From NCBI GenBank assembly GCA_016199525.1, contig JACQGL010000198.1, positions 1 to 40,225 of the forward strand: a stretch of DNA of 40,225 nucleotides, given 5' to 3'. Below the pieces are notes generated by a model. It saw only the letters and a program-made list of their open reading frames with translations. It was not told the DNA's origin and did no database searches. How positions within the stretch are numbered: position 1 is the first letter of the stretch; each line of letters begins with the position of its first letter. Of the stretch, positions 30,722 to 38,788 are shown in pieces. Origin of the DNA: Armatimonadota bacterium (GTDB lineage: Bacteria > Armatimonadota > SYMT01 > JACQGL01). The translations under genes and the position numbers were made by a program.

Positions 30722-31553
30722 CAGTTGTCTCCTCACCATCCGCCTGTCCGCGCGACTGTCCCGCGGCATCGAAGGCCCGGCGCACTTCGGTCAGATCCCA
30801 ATGCAGATCCGGCGGCCCGATGCGGGGCACCACCACCAGGTCCACGCGCCGATTCAGACGGCGATGGGTCTCCGAGTCGTTGGGGTAGCGGGGGCGTGTG
30901 TCCCCGTAGGCCACGGCGATAACCCGCGACGGCGCGATGCCGACCTGTTCCACCAGGTAGCGCGCCACGGCCCCGGCGCGGGCGGCGGAGAGCTCCCAGT
31001 TGGAAAGAAAGAGCGCCGTTTGAATCGGGATGTTGCAGGTATGCCCCTCCACGCGAATGCTGGCCGGCTGGGCTGCCAGCACGCGACCAATTCGATGCAG
31101 CGCCCGGCGGCACGCCTCGGAGAGGGTGGCCTGGCCGACGGGAAACCGCAGCGCGTCCGCGTAGAGCGAAATCACCACCGCGTTCCTCTCCCGCCGGACG
31201 CTAACCGCCCGCTCCAGGTGCAGATCGTGTACCTGCCGGTCTACCAGAACGGCCAGGTTCTCCACGGCTACCTGGAGGGGCGCGATCTCCACCTTGTTGG
31301 CCATGCCTCCGTAGGTCAACGAAGCCCCCGCACCCTCAAGCGGTCCGCCAAAGCCGCTGCGCACGGAAAGGGCGAGCTGGTTGAACTTACCGATATTGAG
31401 GATCGACATCGAGTAGAGCATAATGAAGAATGCTAGCAGAAGCGTAATCATGTCCGCGTAGGTCAGTAGCCAGCGGAGTTCACCGCCGCCATCGTGGCTG
31501 CCACCTCTCCCGCCGTGCGCCTCGAATGCCCCGCTTCTGCGCCGCCGACTCAT
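30699..31553 (-). CDS. motB: Stator protein MotB (altered peptidoglycan-binding motif)
   Basis: A 284-residue protein. Residues 27-48 form the membrane helix with the essential ion-binding Asp at D34 (LLTYADMITLLLAFFIML). A plug and linker region follows, and the OmpA-like domain spans about 125-245: RVEGHTCNIPI (167-177), SNWELSAARA (184-193) and RRLNRRVDLVV. The usual GHTDNxPI has Cys (C173, codon TGC) in place of the Asp that contacts peptidoglycan; the conserved Arg at 192 is kept. The start overlaps the motA stop by 4 bases. Confidence 0.95.
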   Translation of the reverse strand: MSRRRRSGAFEAHGGRGGSHDGGGELRWLLTYADMITLLLAFFIMLYSMSILNIGKFNQLALSVRSGFGGPLEGAGASLTYGGMANKVEIAPLQVAVENLAVLVDRQVHDLHLERAVSVRRERNAVVISLYADALRFPVGQATLSEACRRALHRIGRVLAAQPASIRVEGHTCNIPIQTALFLSNWELSAARAGAVARYLVEQVGIAPSRVIAVAYGDTRPRYPNDSETHRRLNRRVDLVVVPRIGPPDLHWDLTEVRRAFDAAGQSRGQADGEETTDETESPW

Positions 31554-32329
31554 TTTCTCCTGCTCTTCTGCAACGTATGGCGCGCGCCCGCCGACAGGAA
31601 CGCCGCCATGCGCGCCTCCACCAGCTGGGGGTGTTCCCCTGCCTGAAGAGACAGGATCCCCTCGATGAGCATCCGGTAGACCTCGGCCTCGGTCTGACTG
31701 GCCGACCGCAGCTTCGTGCTGAGCGGGAGGAACAGCAGGTTGGCCACGGACACCCCGTACAGCGTGGCCGTAAACGCGGCGGCGATAGCGGGTCCCATCT
31801 TGCCCGGCACATCCAGCCGGTGGAGCATGTGCACTAACCCGAGCACCGTGCCAATGATCCCCATCGTCGGCGCAAAGCCGCCCATCGTGCTGTAGAACTG
31901 CTCTGCCGTGCGGTGGCGGCTCCGCATCGCTTCGATCTCCGTCTCCAGGATCTCCCGCACCGTTTCCGACGGCATGCCGTCCACCACCAGCTGGATCCCA
32001 CGACGCAAGAACGGATTAGATAGGGCCGCGGCATCGCTTTCCAGAGCCAGGATGCCCTCGCGCCGCGCCTTGTGCGCCAGCTCGACCACGCGGTTCACCA
32101 GTTCCACGTCGCCCAATCGGGGCTGCATAAAGGCGCAGAGGGTGGCCCGCGGCATCTTCAGCGTCTGCTGCAGTGAAAACCCGATCATGCTCGCCCCGAG
32201 TGAGCCGCCGAAGACGAGGATCGCGGATGAGGGGTGCAGCAGGCCGCCGATACTGCCGCCATCCAGGAGCAGCCCCACGATCACGGCAGCCCAGGCAACA
32301 ATCAGGCCAATGATGGTGGCGAGATCCAT
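31550..32329 (-). CDS. motA: Stator protein MotA
   Basis: A 259-residue protein with four membrane helices. MDLATIIGLIVAWAAVIVGLLLDGGSIG is the first, and the last pair contains GFAPTMGIIGTVLGLVHML and MGPAIAAAFTATLYGVSVANLLFLPL. The start at 32329 follows GAGAGGA; the in-frame extension upstream (MSRPSERIV) is unconserved. It forms the ion channel with MotB and drives FliG. Whether the ion is proton or sodium cannot be told from the sequence. It begins 10 bases after flbD. Confidence 0.95.
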   Translation of the reverse strand: MDLATIIGLIVAWAAVIVGLLLDGGSIGGLLHPSSAILVFGGSLGASMIGFSLQQTLKMPRATLCAFMQPRLGDVELVNRVVELAHKARREGILALESDAAALSNPFLRRGIQLVVDGMPSETVREILETEIEAMRSRHRTAEQFYSTMGGFAPTMGIIGTVLGLVHMLHRLDVPGKMGPAIAAAFTATLYGVSVANLLFLPLSTKLRSASQTEAEVYRMLIEGILSLQAGEHPQLVEARMAAFLSAGARHTLQKSRRK

Positions 32330-32339
32330 CACTATCCTC

Positions 32340-32591
32340 TCACTCGGCCGGCTCACGGGCGGCGATGCGGGGCCCGGGGTCAGGCCAATCAGGCCAGAGG
32401 TGTGTGCCGGGGGGCGCGGAACGCCGCCGGTACTCCACCACCCGCTCGATGACCTCCTTTATATCCTCGCGGACAATGATCCGCTGTCCGGTGACCAGCG
32501 TGATGTGTGTGTCCGGGGTGGCCTCCATTGTTTCGATGAGGTCCACGTTGACCACAATTGGGTATCCATTAATCTGAGTAAGAGTGATCAT
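32340..32591 (-). CDS. flbD: FlbD family flagellar protein
   Basis: An 83-residue protein. The first 55 residues (MITLTQINGYPIVVNVDLIETMEATPDTHITLVTGQRIIVRE) are the small FlbD/SwrD family found before motA in Bacillota and spirochaetes, linked in Bacillus to stator power. A Pro/Trp-rich tail of about 28 residues extends beyond the family core. It is the first gene after the sigma-54-type promoter and therefore heads the stator-switch-export part of the arm. It is unrelated to the Caulobacter regulator also called FlbD. Confidence 0.93.
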   Translation of the reverse strand: MITLTQINGYPIVVNVDLIETMEATPDTHITLVTGQRIIVREDIKEVIERVVEYRRRSAPPGTHLWPDWPDPGPRIAAREPAE

Positions 32592-32635
32592 ATGCTTGTC
32601 CGCAACGATCAGTAGGACCGCCTGTTCGCTCCCTG

Positions 32636-32651
32636 TGCAACTATTCTGCCA
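32636..32651 (-). promoter_or_regulatory. Sigma-54 (RpoN) type promoter before flbD
   Basis: Read on the minus strand: TGGCAG-AATAG-TTGCA. It differs from the consensus TGGCAC-N5-TTGCW at one base and keeps GG-N10-GC exactly (GG at 32650-32649, GC at 32638-32637). It lies in the 213-base gap between flgE and flbD, and transcription would begin about 35 bases before the flbD ATG. Confidence 0.7.
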
Positions 32652-32747
32652 ACTACGGGGGCGCTATCGAGAGCTGATTGCAGAGACCACCGCCGTGGTA
32701 ATGGCGCACCACCGATCGAGCAGGTACCCGGCGGAGCGGGCCGCGCG

Positions 32748-32790
32748 CGAAGGCCGGTGGACCCGCGCAGGCGGAGCTCGCCGGCCTTCG
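32748..32790 (-). terminator. Hairpin after flgE (possible terminator)
   Basis: CGAAGGCCGG (32748-32757) and CCGGCCTTCG (32781-32790) form a perfect 10-bp stem with a 23-base loop, beginning 14 bases past the flgE stop. No T-run follows on the minus strand. With the sigma-54-type promoter just beyond it, this marks a transcriptional boundary between flgE and flbD. Confidence 0.5.
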
Positions 32791-32804
32791 GCTAATTCAC
32801 CCGA

Positions 32805-34046
32805 CTATCGCGCCAGGGTGAGCAGGTCCTGGAGCATCTGATCCGAGACGTTGATCACCCGCGCGCTGGCCTGAAAACCACGCTGCGTCACGATCATTTC
32901 CGCGAACTCGGTGGCCAGATCCACGTTGGAACCTTCCAGCGTGCCCGCGCGTAGTAGCCCCAACCCCGCGCTGCCGGGCGTGCCGAACACGGCTACCCCG
33001 GAGTTCACGCCCCCCGCCAGTACGTTGCCGCCCTGGCTGACGAGACCATCCGGGTTGGCAAACCCGGCCAGAGCGAGCGCGGCGAGCGGTGTCGTCAGCC
33101 CGTTGTCGAACGTGCCCCGCACGGTGCCGTCGGCATCAATCGTAAAGCCCGTCAGCAGCCCCGGCGCGATACCATCTTGCGAGCGCAGAGCCAGAGAGGT
33201 TTCCGCGCCCAGCTGCGTGGTAGATGAGAGGTCCAGCGTGAGCACCACGGGGTTCGTCGCCCCGCCGTCTTGCGCCAGCGACAGCTCCAGACCCAGGGTG
33301 TTGACCTGCGGCCTGCCATTCTCGTCGTAGGTCACCCGGGTGCTGCCCCCCGTCACCGCCACCGTGCCGTCGGGGCTGGAGGCGCTTACGTCCCACTCGC
33401 CTGGTGTGGCGGTGCGCGTAAACGTCACGGTCACGTCGTGGCCCACGCCGAGCGAATCGAGCACGTGAAACGTCGAGAACAGGCTGCCACCCTCCGCCGT
33501 CTGGGCGTCCAGGTTTCCGCCCAGGAGAACGTTGCTGGTAGCGCGGGACAGGCTAAGTTGGCCCACAGGCACCTGGATGCCGCTGGCCGCGGAGGGAGAG
33601 CCGGTCACCTGACCGGTGACCGGGTCCCGTGCCAACCCCGCGACACGGAGGCCGGAGGCCAGGTGGATCAGGTTGCCACCGGCGTCCAGGCCGAGCGCAC
33701 CGTCCCGCGTGTAGTAGAGGGACGCGCCATCCGTGAGCACCAGGAACCCGGCGCCGTCCACGGCCACGTCTCCGGCGCGGCCGGTCGCCAGAAGGACGCC
33801 CTGCTGGTAATTCGGGTCGATCGTGGCCACCTGCACCCCCTGGCCTACCTCCGAAGGGCCGGTCCCGCCCTCCAGCTCGGTAGCGGCCGTGGCAGGGTAG
33901 AGGGTCTGGCTCAGGGTTTCGGAGAACAACGCGCGCGAGGCCTTGAAGCCGATGGTGTTCGCGTTGGCGATGTTATCACCGATCACGCCCATCTTTGTCT
34001 GGTTGGCCAGCATGGCGCTGATGCCACTGAAGAGCGATTGGATCAT
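32805..34046 (-). CDS. flgE: Flagellar hook protein FlgE
   Basis: A 413-residue hook protein. N-terminus: MIQSLFSGISAMLANQ, VIGDNIANANTIGFKASRALF. Central: DVAVDGAGFLVL and YYTRDGALGLDAGGN. C-terminus: LATEFAEMIVTQRGFQASARVINVSDQML. Length and domain order are those of a standard hook protein. It is assembled under the FlgD cap, and length is controlled by FliK, both encoded upstream. It is the last gene of the fliF-flgE block. Confidence 0.96.
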   Translation of the reverse strand: MIQSLFSGISAMLANQTKMGVIGDNIANANTIGFKASRALFSETLSQTLYPATAATELEGGTGPSEVGQGVQVATIDPNYQQGVLLATGRAGDVAVDGAGFLVLTDGASLYYTRDGALGLDAGGNLIHLASGLRVAGLARDPVTGQVTGSPSAASGIQVPVGQLSLSRATSNVLLGGNLDAQTAEGGSLFSTFHVLDSLGVGHDVTVTFTRTATPGEWDVSASSPDGTVAVTGGSTRVTYDENGRPQVNTLGLELSLAQDGGATNPVVLTLDLSSTTQLGAETSLALRSQDGIAPGLLTGFTIDADGTVRGTFDNGLTTPLAALALAGFANPDGLVSQGGNVLAGGVNSGVAVFGTPGSAGLGLLRAGTLEGSNVDLATEFAEMIVTQRGFQASARVINVSDQMLQDLLTLAR

Positions 34047-34103
34047 GGTTCTGCTTCCTCTTGGTGGTGCCGGGAATGCTGCCCGGCGTGGCGCAAGCGG
34101 GCG

Positions 34104-34526
34104 CTAGAGAACGGCGATCACGCCCGCCAGCGGTACTTCGTAGCCGTCCACAAGCAGGCGCGGCTCACCGGGGCCCAGCCGCACCCCCTGAACTTCACCC
34201 ACCGTCTCCTCTCCGGCGGGGTTCAGATACTGGATCGTGCGTCCCACCCAGCTAACCGCCTGGCTGGATTGCTGCATCTGCAGCATCCGATCCATCTGCG
34301 CGGTCAGCTCGTGAATCGCATCGAGGGAGGAGAGCTGCGCCATCTGCGCGATGAAATCCCGGTCCTCCATCGGTGAGAGCGGATCTTGAGTGCGCAGTTG
34401 CGTCACCAGAAGCTGCAGGAACTCCTGGCGGCCGAGATCGGCCTCCGGCAAGCCGGGAATGGAGCCGGAGTTAACCTGCGGAGAGGCGTTGCTGCCTCCC
34501 GGATTAAGCGCGGGCTGGATGTGCAT
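34104..34526 (-). CDS. flgD: Hook-cap protein FlgD
   Basis: A 140-residue protein. LGRQEFLQLLVTQLRTQDPLSPMEDRDFIAQMAQLSSLDAI is the FlgD N-terminal signature. The C-terminal part (SWVGRTIQYLNPAGEETVGEVQGVRLG) is a short beta domain; the Ig-like/Tudor insert of longer FlgD proteins is missing, as in several Bacillota. It starts 8 bases after the fliK stop. Confidence 0.93.
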   Translation of the reverse strand: MHIQPALNPGGSNASPQVNSGSIPGLPEADLGRQEFLQLLVTQLRTQDPLSPMEDRDFIAQMAQLSSLDAIHELTAQMDRMLQMQQSSQAVSWVGRTIQYLNPAGEETVGEVQGVRLGPGEPRLLVDGYEVPLAGVIAVL

Positions 34527-34534
34527 CGCACCCC

Positions 34535-36103
34535 CTAGACGCGGGCGTCCAGCCCACCAGGATGGGGGTCGGACGCACCAGGCCGAAGACGACTAGTTTG
34601 GACAGATGACCGCTCGAAACTCGTGCTGCGCGGCACGGGCGGCGGGTCGGGCAGGCTCTGGTGACCGCCGTGGCCGCCGCTAGAGGCAAGATCCAGCCTC
34701 ACATCGAGCGCCCGCACGGGGATCCCGGCGGCCTCCAGGCGGCTGCGCATCTCCGGGGCGGCGGCGTGCAGCGCCTGCCAGCCCACCTCTCGCGCGGCGC
34801 GCAGCTCCACACGCAGCCCGTCCAGCGTATCGACCAGCCGCGCGCGCACCTCACCGAGGGTGGGCGGATCGAGACGCAAGACCGCCTCCCGCTCGCCGTC
34901 CCGACCGCGCCGGGACGCCTGCTCGACCCAGCGCACGACGACCGTTGCCGGCTCTGATCCAGTATGAACCCGCTCCGGTACGGCGCTGGTCTCGGCCGGC
35001 GCGACACCGGCCAGTGTTGCCGTGAGTGACGGTTCGTCCCGTGGCGCAACCTCACGCGCGGCAGGCGGGCTGTCCTGTGGGTCCTTAGGTGGGACTAGGA
35101 CGTGCCCCTCTGGCTCAAACTCGCGTGCCAGTCCGCTGCCCGTATCCGCCTGCGGCCGGGAGCCGAGGTCCGCAGGCAGCACCGCTGCTAATGGCTCCAC
35201 CAGGGCGGCTTCGGGGACTGGATCTCCCTGAGCGCCCCTGGGGATCGCGCTGACGGGGGCCTCGCCCTTTCGGAGTGGCAAGACCACTTCGACGGAGATG
35301 TTGAGACGGCTGTAGACGGCGGGCGGGCCGGGAACCATCGCCTCCGGCCGCTCCGGTGGCGCCGCGGCAGCCACCAGACCGGGATCCTCTGCGCTGCCGG
35401 ACGCCATGCCGGGCGAATCCCGCCCCGCATCGGTTGGCTGACGGACCTTCGCCTCACCCTCGCCCCCTTGCCCTCCCTCAGGAACGGCGGCCGAAGGTGA
35501 CTGCGCCGCGTGCCCCGGGAGCGAGCGCAGAGCGGGCGACTCCGGCGCCGCGCGCCAGCTCAGAGGCTCTGCCACGGCAGGCAGCGTCTCCCCCACCCCA
35601 TTGGCAGGCGGCGGTGTCTCCCCCATTTCCGTGGCGGACGACAAGGCGGGCGGACGGGTGGCGACCGGCGAGCTGGTCGGCGAAGGAGTGGGTGTGGGCG
35701 TCGGGAGGCCTGGCATCTCGCTTTGTCGATCTAGGCCGCCTGGTTGGGAAACGGGGGGCAGGATCGAGACCGCGTACCCCGCACTGCCAGCCGCGAGGGG
35801 CAGTGGCGTAAGGAGGAAAGCGACCCGCAGAACCTCTGGAGCCAGCATCGGTCGATCCATGCCCGCGCCTCGCTTGTCCGGAGCGTCTCTCTCGTGCGGC
35901 GGCAGATGGCGATCGATCCCTGGCTGCGCCACGGGTTCGCCGCGGGCGAGCTCAACGCCGGCCAGGGCTGCCCCGATGGCGCCAGCAAAGTGACGCCCGT
36001 CGCTGATCTTGTAGCGATCAGCAGGCTCTGCCAGCGATGAGAGGCCCGCGCTCGCCGCTGCCGCGGGTGGGTCTACCGCTGCTAAGCCGGAGAAAACCTG
36101 CAT
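34535..36103 (-). CDS. fliK: Hook-length control protein FliK
   Basis: A 522-residue protein with a long Pro/Ala/Glu-rich N-terminal and central region, as expected for the molecular ruler, and a C-terminal flg_hook domain: EAVLRLDPPTLGEVRARLVDTLDGLRVELRAAREVGWQALHAAAPEMRSRLEAAGIPV. After this domain comes a basic, Pro/Ser-rich tail of about 60 residues. The ATG at 36103 has no strong Shine-Dalgarno, so a downstream start (for example at the MDRPML position) is possible. A TCCCGA-type repeat encodes SRRGRDG just before the flg_hook domain. Confidence 0.85.
   Translation of the reverse strand: MQVFSGLAAVDPPAAAASAGLSSLAEPADRYKISDGRHFAGAIGAALAGVELARGEPVAQPGIDRHLPPHERDAPDKRGAGMDRPMLAPEVLRVAFLLTPLPLAAGSAGYAVSILPPVSQPGGLDRQSEMPGLPTPTPTPSPTSSPVATRPPALSSATEMGETPPPANGVGETLPAVAEPLSWRAAPESPALRSLPGHAAQSPSAAVPEGGQGGEGEAKVRQPTDAGRDSPGMASGSAEDPGLVAAAAPPERPEAMVPGPPAVYSRLNISVEVVLPLRKGEAPVSAIPRGAQGDPVPEAALVEPLAAVLPADLGSRPQADTGSGLAREFEPEGHVLVPPKDPQDSPPAAREVAPRDEPSLTATLAGVAPAETSAVPERVHTGSEPATVVVRWVEQASRRGRDGEREAVLRLDPPTLGEVRARLVDTLDGLRVELRAAREVGWQALHAAAPEMRSRLEAAGIPVRALDVRLDLASSGGHGGHQSLPDPPPVPRSTSFERSSVQTSRLRPGASDPHPGGLDARV
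34899..34915. repeat. 17-bp hairpin inside fliK (degenerate copy)
   Basis: TCCCG-ACCGCGC-CGGGA: 5-bp arms with one mismatched pair relative to the strict copies. On the minus strand it encodes SRRGRD, nearly the same peptide as the copy in fliI. Confidence 0.6.
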
Positions 36104-36300
36104 AAACGTCCATCATCGCGTCCGGGCGCCCGACTGCGCCCTGTGGATTTCGGCCGGGAGGGATCACTGCGTCCTGGCCGACTTCTCTTCGGCATCGATG
36201 CACAGGGGGACAAGCAGTTTCTGGCCGGGCAAGCGGTCGGAATGTGGGGGTAGAGGGCGGCAGACTTCGTGTTCCGATCCTGGCGTTGATCCGGCCATAG

Positions 36301-36747
36301 TTAAGAGGAGATCTGGGTCGGCCGCCGTGGCGCCAGGTCATCGAGGGTCTTTTGCTCTTCGGCGAGGGCGGCGTAGCGGTGCCGGGCCGCTTCCTCGGCG
36401 CGGAGCCGCCGGAGCGCTTCACTCGCCTGTGCGGCAACGCGGAGGGCCTCCTGACGTTGGGTAAGTTCCTGCCGGGCCGTGGCGAGCGCCACCTCCGTGA
36501 GCGCGCAGGTCGCCTCACAGCGAGCGTGGTAGGCCTCCTGCACGGCCACCTCGTGCATTTCCACCGCTCCCGCCCTCAACCCGGCCAGGCGGGCGGCGCT
36601 GACCGAACAGGCGCGTACTGCGGCCTGGTGGTCTCTTTCCGCGGCCCGCACCCGCGCCCAGGCCTTCGCCAGGGCTTGCTCTGCTTCCCGCTCCCGCAGC
36701 TCCCGCAACTGAAGCACTGACTCCAATCGAAAGCGAAACCGCCGCAT
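36301..36747 (-). CDS. fliJ: Flagellar export chaperone/ATPase stalk FliJ
   Basis: A 148-residue, almost wholly helical protein. MRRFRFRLESVLQLRELREREAEQALA is the FliJ start (F-x-F-R-L-x-x-V-L-x-L-R), and the remainder is a two-helix coiled coil rich in Ala, Glu and Arg. It sits in the FliI hexamer and touches FlhA. It starts 6 bases after fliI. The 197-base gap to fliK (36104-36300) contains no promoter with correct spacing. Confidence 0.92.
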   Translation of the reverse strand: MRRFRFRLESVLQLRELREREAEQALAKAWARVRAAERDHQAAVRACSVSAARLAGLRAGAVEMHEVAVQEAYHARCEATCALTEVALATARQELTQRQEALRVAAQASEALRRLRAEEAARHRYAALAEEQKTLDDLAPRRPTQISS

Positions 36748-36753
36748 CTGCAG

Positions 36754-38073
36754 TTACTCCACAGCCTGATGCAGGTGCTCCAGGCTGGTAGCAAAGGCGC
36801 TCGCCTCGTCCCGGCCTTGTCGGAGGAAGGCGAGCAGAGCATCGATCCGGGCCACTGCCCGATCCGTCTTCGCGTTCTGGCCGGCGGCGTAGGCGCCCAC
36901 CTGGATCAGGTCCTCCACCTGGCGATAGGTAGCCAGCAGATCCCGGAACTCTCCCGCCCACTGCTGGTGTTCCGGGGAGGTGATCTGCGGGAACAGCCTG
37001 CTGACGCTCTCCAGGACTTCCACCGCCGGGTAATGGTTGCGAGCCGCTAGCCGCCGGCTGAGAACGATGTGGCCGTCCAGCAAGCCGCGGGCGGTATCCG
37101 CCACCGGCTCGTTCATGTCATCGCCTTCCACCAGGACGGTGTACAGGCCCGTGATCGAGCCGCGCTCCGCCGTTCCGGCCCGCTCCACCAGGCGCGGCAG
37201 CATGGCGAACACGGAGGGTGTGTAGCCCCGCGTGGTGGGCGGCTCCCCGGCGGCGAGGCCCACCTCGCGCTGGGCCCACGCGCAACGGGTTAGCGAGTCC
37301 ATCATCAGCAGCACGTGCGCGCCCTGGTCGCGGAAGTACTCCGCGATACTGCTGGCCGCCTGCGCACCCTTCAGCCGGAGGACGGCGGGCTGGTCGGAGG
37401 TGGCCACCACGACCACCGACCGGGCCAGGCCCGCAGGGCCCAGGTCTCGCTCGATGAACTCGCGCACTTCACGGCGGCGCTCCCCGATGAGGGCGACCAC
37501 GTTCACATCTGCCGCCGCGTTACGGGCGATGGCGCCCAGAAGAGTGCTCTTGCCCACGCCGCTGCCCGCGAAAATGCCGATGCGTTGCCCGCGTCCGAGG
37601 GTGAGGAGCCCGTCGATGGCGCGAATACCTAGCGGCAGCGGCTGGTCGATCGGCGTGCGGCGCAGTGAATCGGGGGGCGCGCCGCACAGCGGATAGTGGT
37701 CGGCGGCGGAGAGCGGCCCGAGCCGGTCCAGCGGCCGGCCAAGCGCGTCCACCACGCGGCCGAGAAGCCCCTCCCCCACGGGCACCGCCGGGCCGCCGTC
37801 CCGACTGCGTCGGGATACCCGGCAGCCTGGGCCGATCTCCCGCATCTCCCCCAGAGCCATCAGGAGAAGGCGGTTCTCCTGGAATCCCACCACCTCGGCC
37901 AGTGCCGCGTGGCCGGTGCGCGCGTTCTCGATCTGGCATAGATCACCCAGGTTGGCCGCAGGGCCCACAGACTCGATGAGTAGCCCGGTGACGCGCGCCA
38001 CGCGCCCGTGCAGGCTCAGCAACGGGGCGCTCCGCAGACGATGCAGAGGGGCGGACAGGTCAGGAATCAACAT
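36754..38073 (-). CDS. fliI: Flagellar export ATPase FliI
   Basis: A 439-residue F1-beta-like ATPase. The ATG at 38073 follows GAGGAG and lies inside the end of fliH (14-base overlap). Walker [10 protein letters not shown] (169-177), [10 protein letters not shown], the Walker B region [25 protein letters not shown] and [18 protein letters not shown] are all intact. The N-terminal beta-barrel is normal except for a S-R-R-S-R-D stretch (87-92) before [16 protein letters not shown], encoded by a TCCCGA palindrome. It powers or assists export with FliH and FliJ. Confidence 0.97.
   Translation of the reverse strand: MLIPDLSAPLHRLRSAPLLSLHGRVARVTGLLIESVGPAANLGDLCQIENARTGHAALAEVVGFQENRLLLMALGEMREIGPGCRVSRRSRDGGPAVPVGEGLLGRVVDALGRPLDRLGPLSAADHYPLCGAPPDSLRRTPIDQPLPLGIRAIDGLLTLGRGQRIGIFAGSGVGKSTLLGAIARNAAADVNVVALIGERRREVREFIERDLGPAGLARSVVVVATSDQPAVLRLKGAQAASSIAEYFRDQGAHVLLMMDSLTRCAWAQREVGLAAGEPPTTRGYTPSVFAMLPRLVERAGTAERGSITGLYTVLVEGDDMNEPVADTARGLLDGHIVLSRRLAARNHYPAVEVLESVSRLFPQITSPEHQQWAGEFRDLLATYRQVEDLIQVGAYAAGQNAKTDRAVARIDALLAFLRQGRDEASAFATSLEHLHQAVE
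37799..37815. repeat. 17-bp hairpin inside fliI
   Basis: TCCCGA-CTGCG-TCGGGA: perfect 6-bp arms with a 5-base loop. On the minus strand it encodes SRRSRD in a loop of the FliI N-terminal domain that is shorter in typical FliI proteins. Confidence 0.8.
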
Positions 38074-38788
38074 CAGGCTCCTCGGCTGGCGGCCGCAGGT
38101 CCCCGGGGGCACCCCCGTGAGAGCCCGTACGGGCGCGCAGGGCGCTTAGGAGGGCATCACGGCGGGCCTGCCAGGTAGCATCCACGCTGCCGCAGTCCGC
38201 ATCCAGCCAGCACCCGCCCGGGGCGATGGCGGCATCCGATACCAGCTCCAGGCCCGGCGGGCCGCTTAGAACGTGGTGGGCGAGTGCCTCGCGCACGAGC
38301 GGGAGATCGTCCGGGTGGAGGCGGACCCGACAGGTCTGGGCCTCGACGATCATCTGGAGCGCCTCCCGCACCACAGCGTGCATGGCTTCGGGGGAGACGC
38401 GCAGGTGCTCTCCCGCCAGCCGCTCGCCAACCACAAACGCGAGTTCTGCGGCCTGTGTCGCCAGCTGTTCGAGGAACGGGCCGTGCGCCGCTTCCGTGGC
38501 GGCGATGAGCGAGCGCCAGCGGTCCTGAAGAGAGGCCGTCTCCGCCCGGGCACGGGAGAGGCCCTCCTGGCGAGCGGCTTCGCGCAGGGATTCCGCCTCC
38601 TGCCGCGCCTCCTCTAAGAGTCGCGCCGCCTCCTGCTGCGCCTCGTGCAGCAGCGCCGCCGCCTGCACATCGGGGGAAGGAGTGGTCTCTCGCTCTGGCT
38701 CACAATCCCGCGGAAGTCGAGATCCTGCCGTGGGCTTCCACGGGCAGACTTGCCTTACTACGGGGACGGCACGCAGGACTCTACTCAA
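38060..38788 (-). CDS. fliH: Flagellar assembly protein FliH
   Basis: A 242-residue protein. A TTG start at 38788 is supported by GGAGG about nine bases upstream and overlaps the end of fliG by 8 bases. The order is a variable N-terminus, a long Ala/Glu helix (about 43-90: [23 protein letters not shown]) with the repeated A-x3-A/E pattern of FliH/HrpE, then the C-terminal FliI-binding domain ([52 protein letters not shown]). It anchors FliI to the C-ring. Confidence 0.92.
   Translation of the reverse strand: MSRVLRAVPVVRQVCPWKPTAGSRLPRDCEPERETTPSPDVQAAALLHEAQQEAARLLEEARQEAESLREAARQEGLSRARAETASLQDRWRSLIAATEAAHGPFLEQLATQAAELAFVVGERLAGEHLRVSPEAMHAVVREALQMIVEAQTCRVRLHPDDLPLVREALAHHVLSGPPGLELVSDAAIAPGGCWLDADCGSVDATWQARRDALLSALRARTGSHGGAPGDLRPPAEEPDVDS

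Noticed and set aside
31385-31397. ACCGATAT on the plus strand resembling a sigma-28 -10 element
   Set aside because: It lies inside motB, on the wrong strand for nearby genes, and has no -35 element at the right distance.
36211-36227. A sigma-54-like pattern on the minus strand in the fliK-fliJ gap
   Set aside because: The spacing between GG and GC is nine bases, which sigma-54 does not accept.
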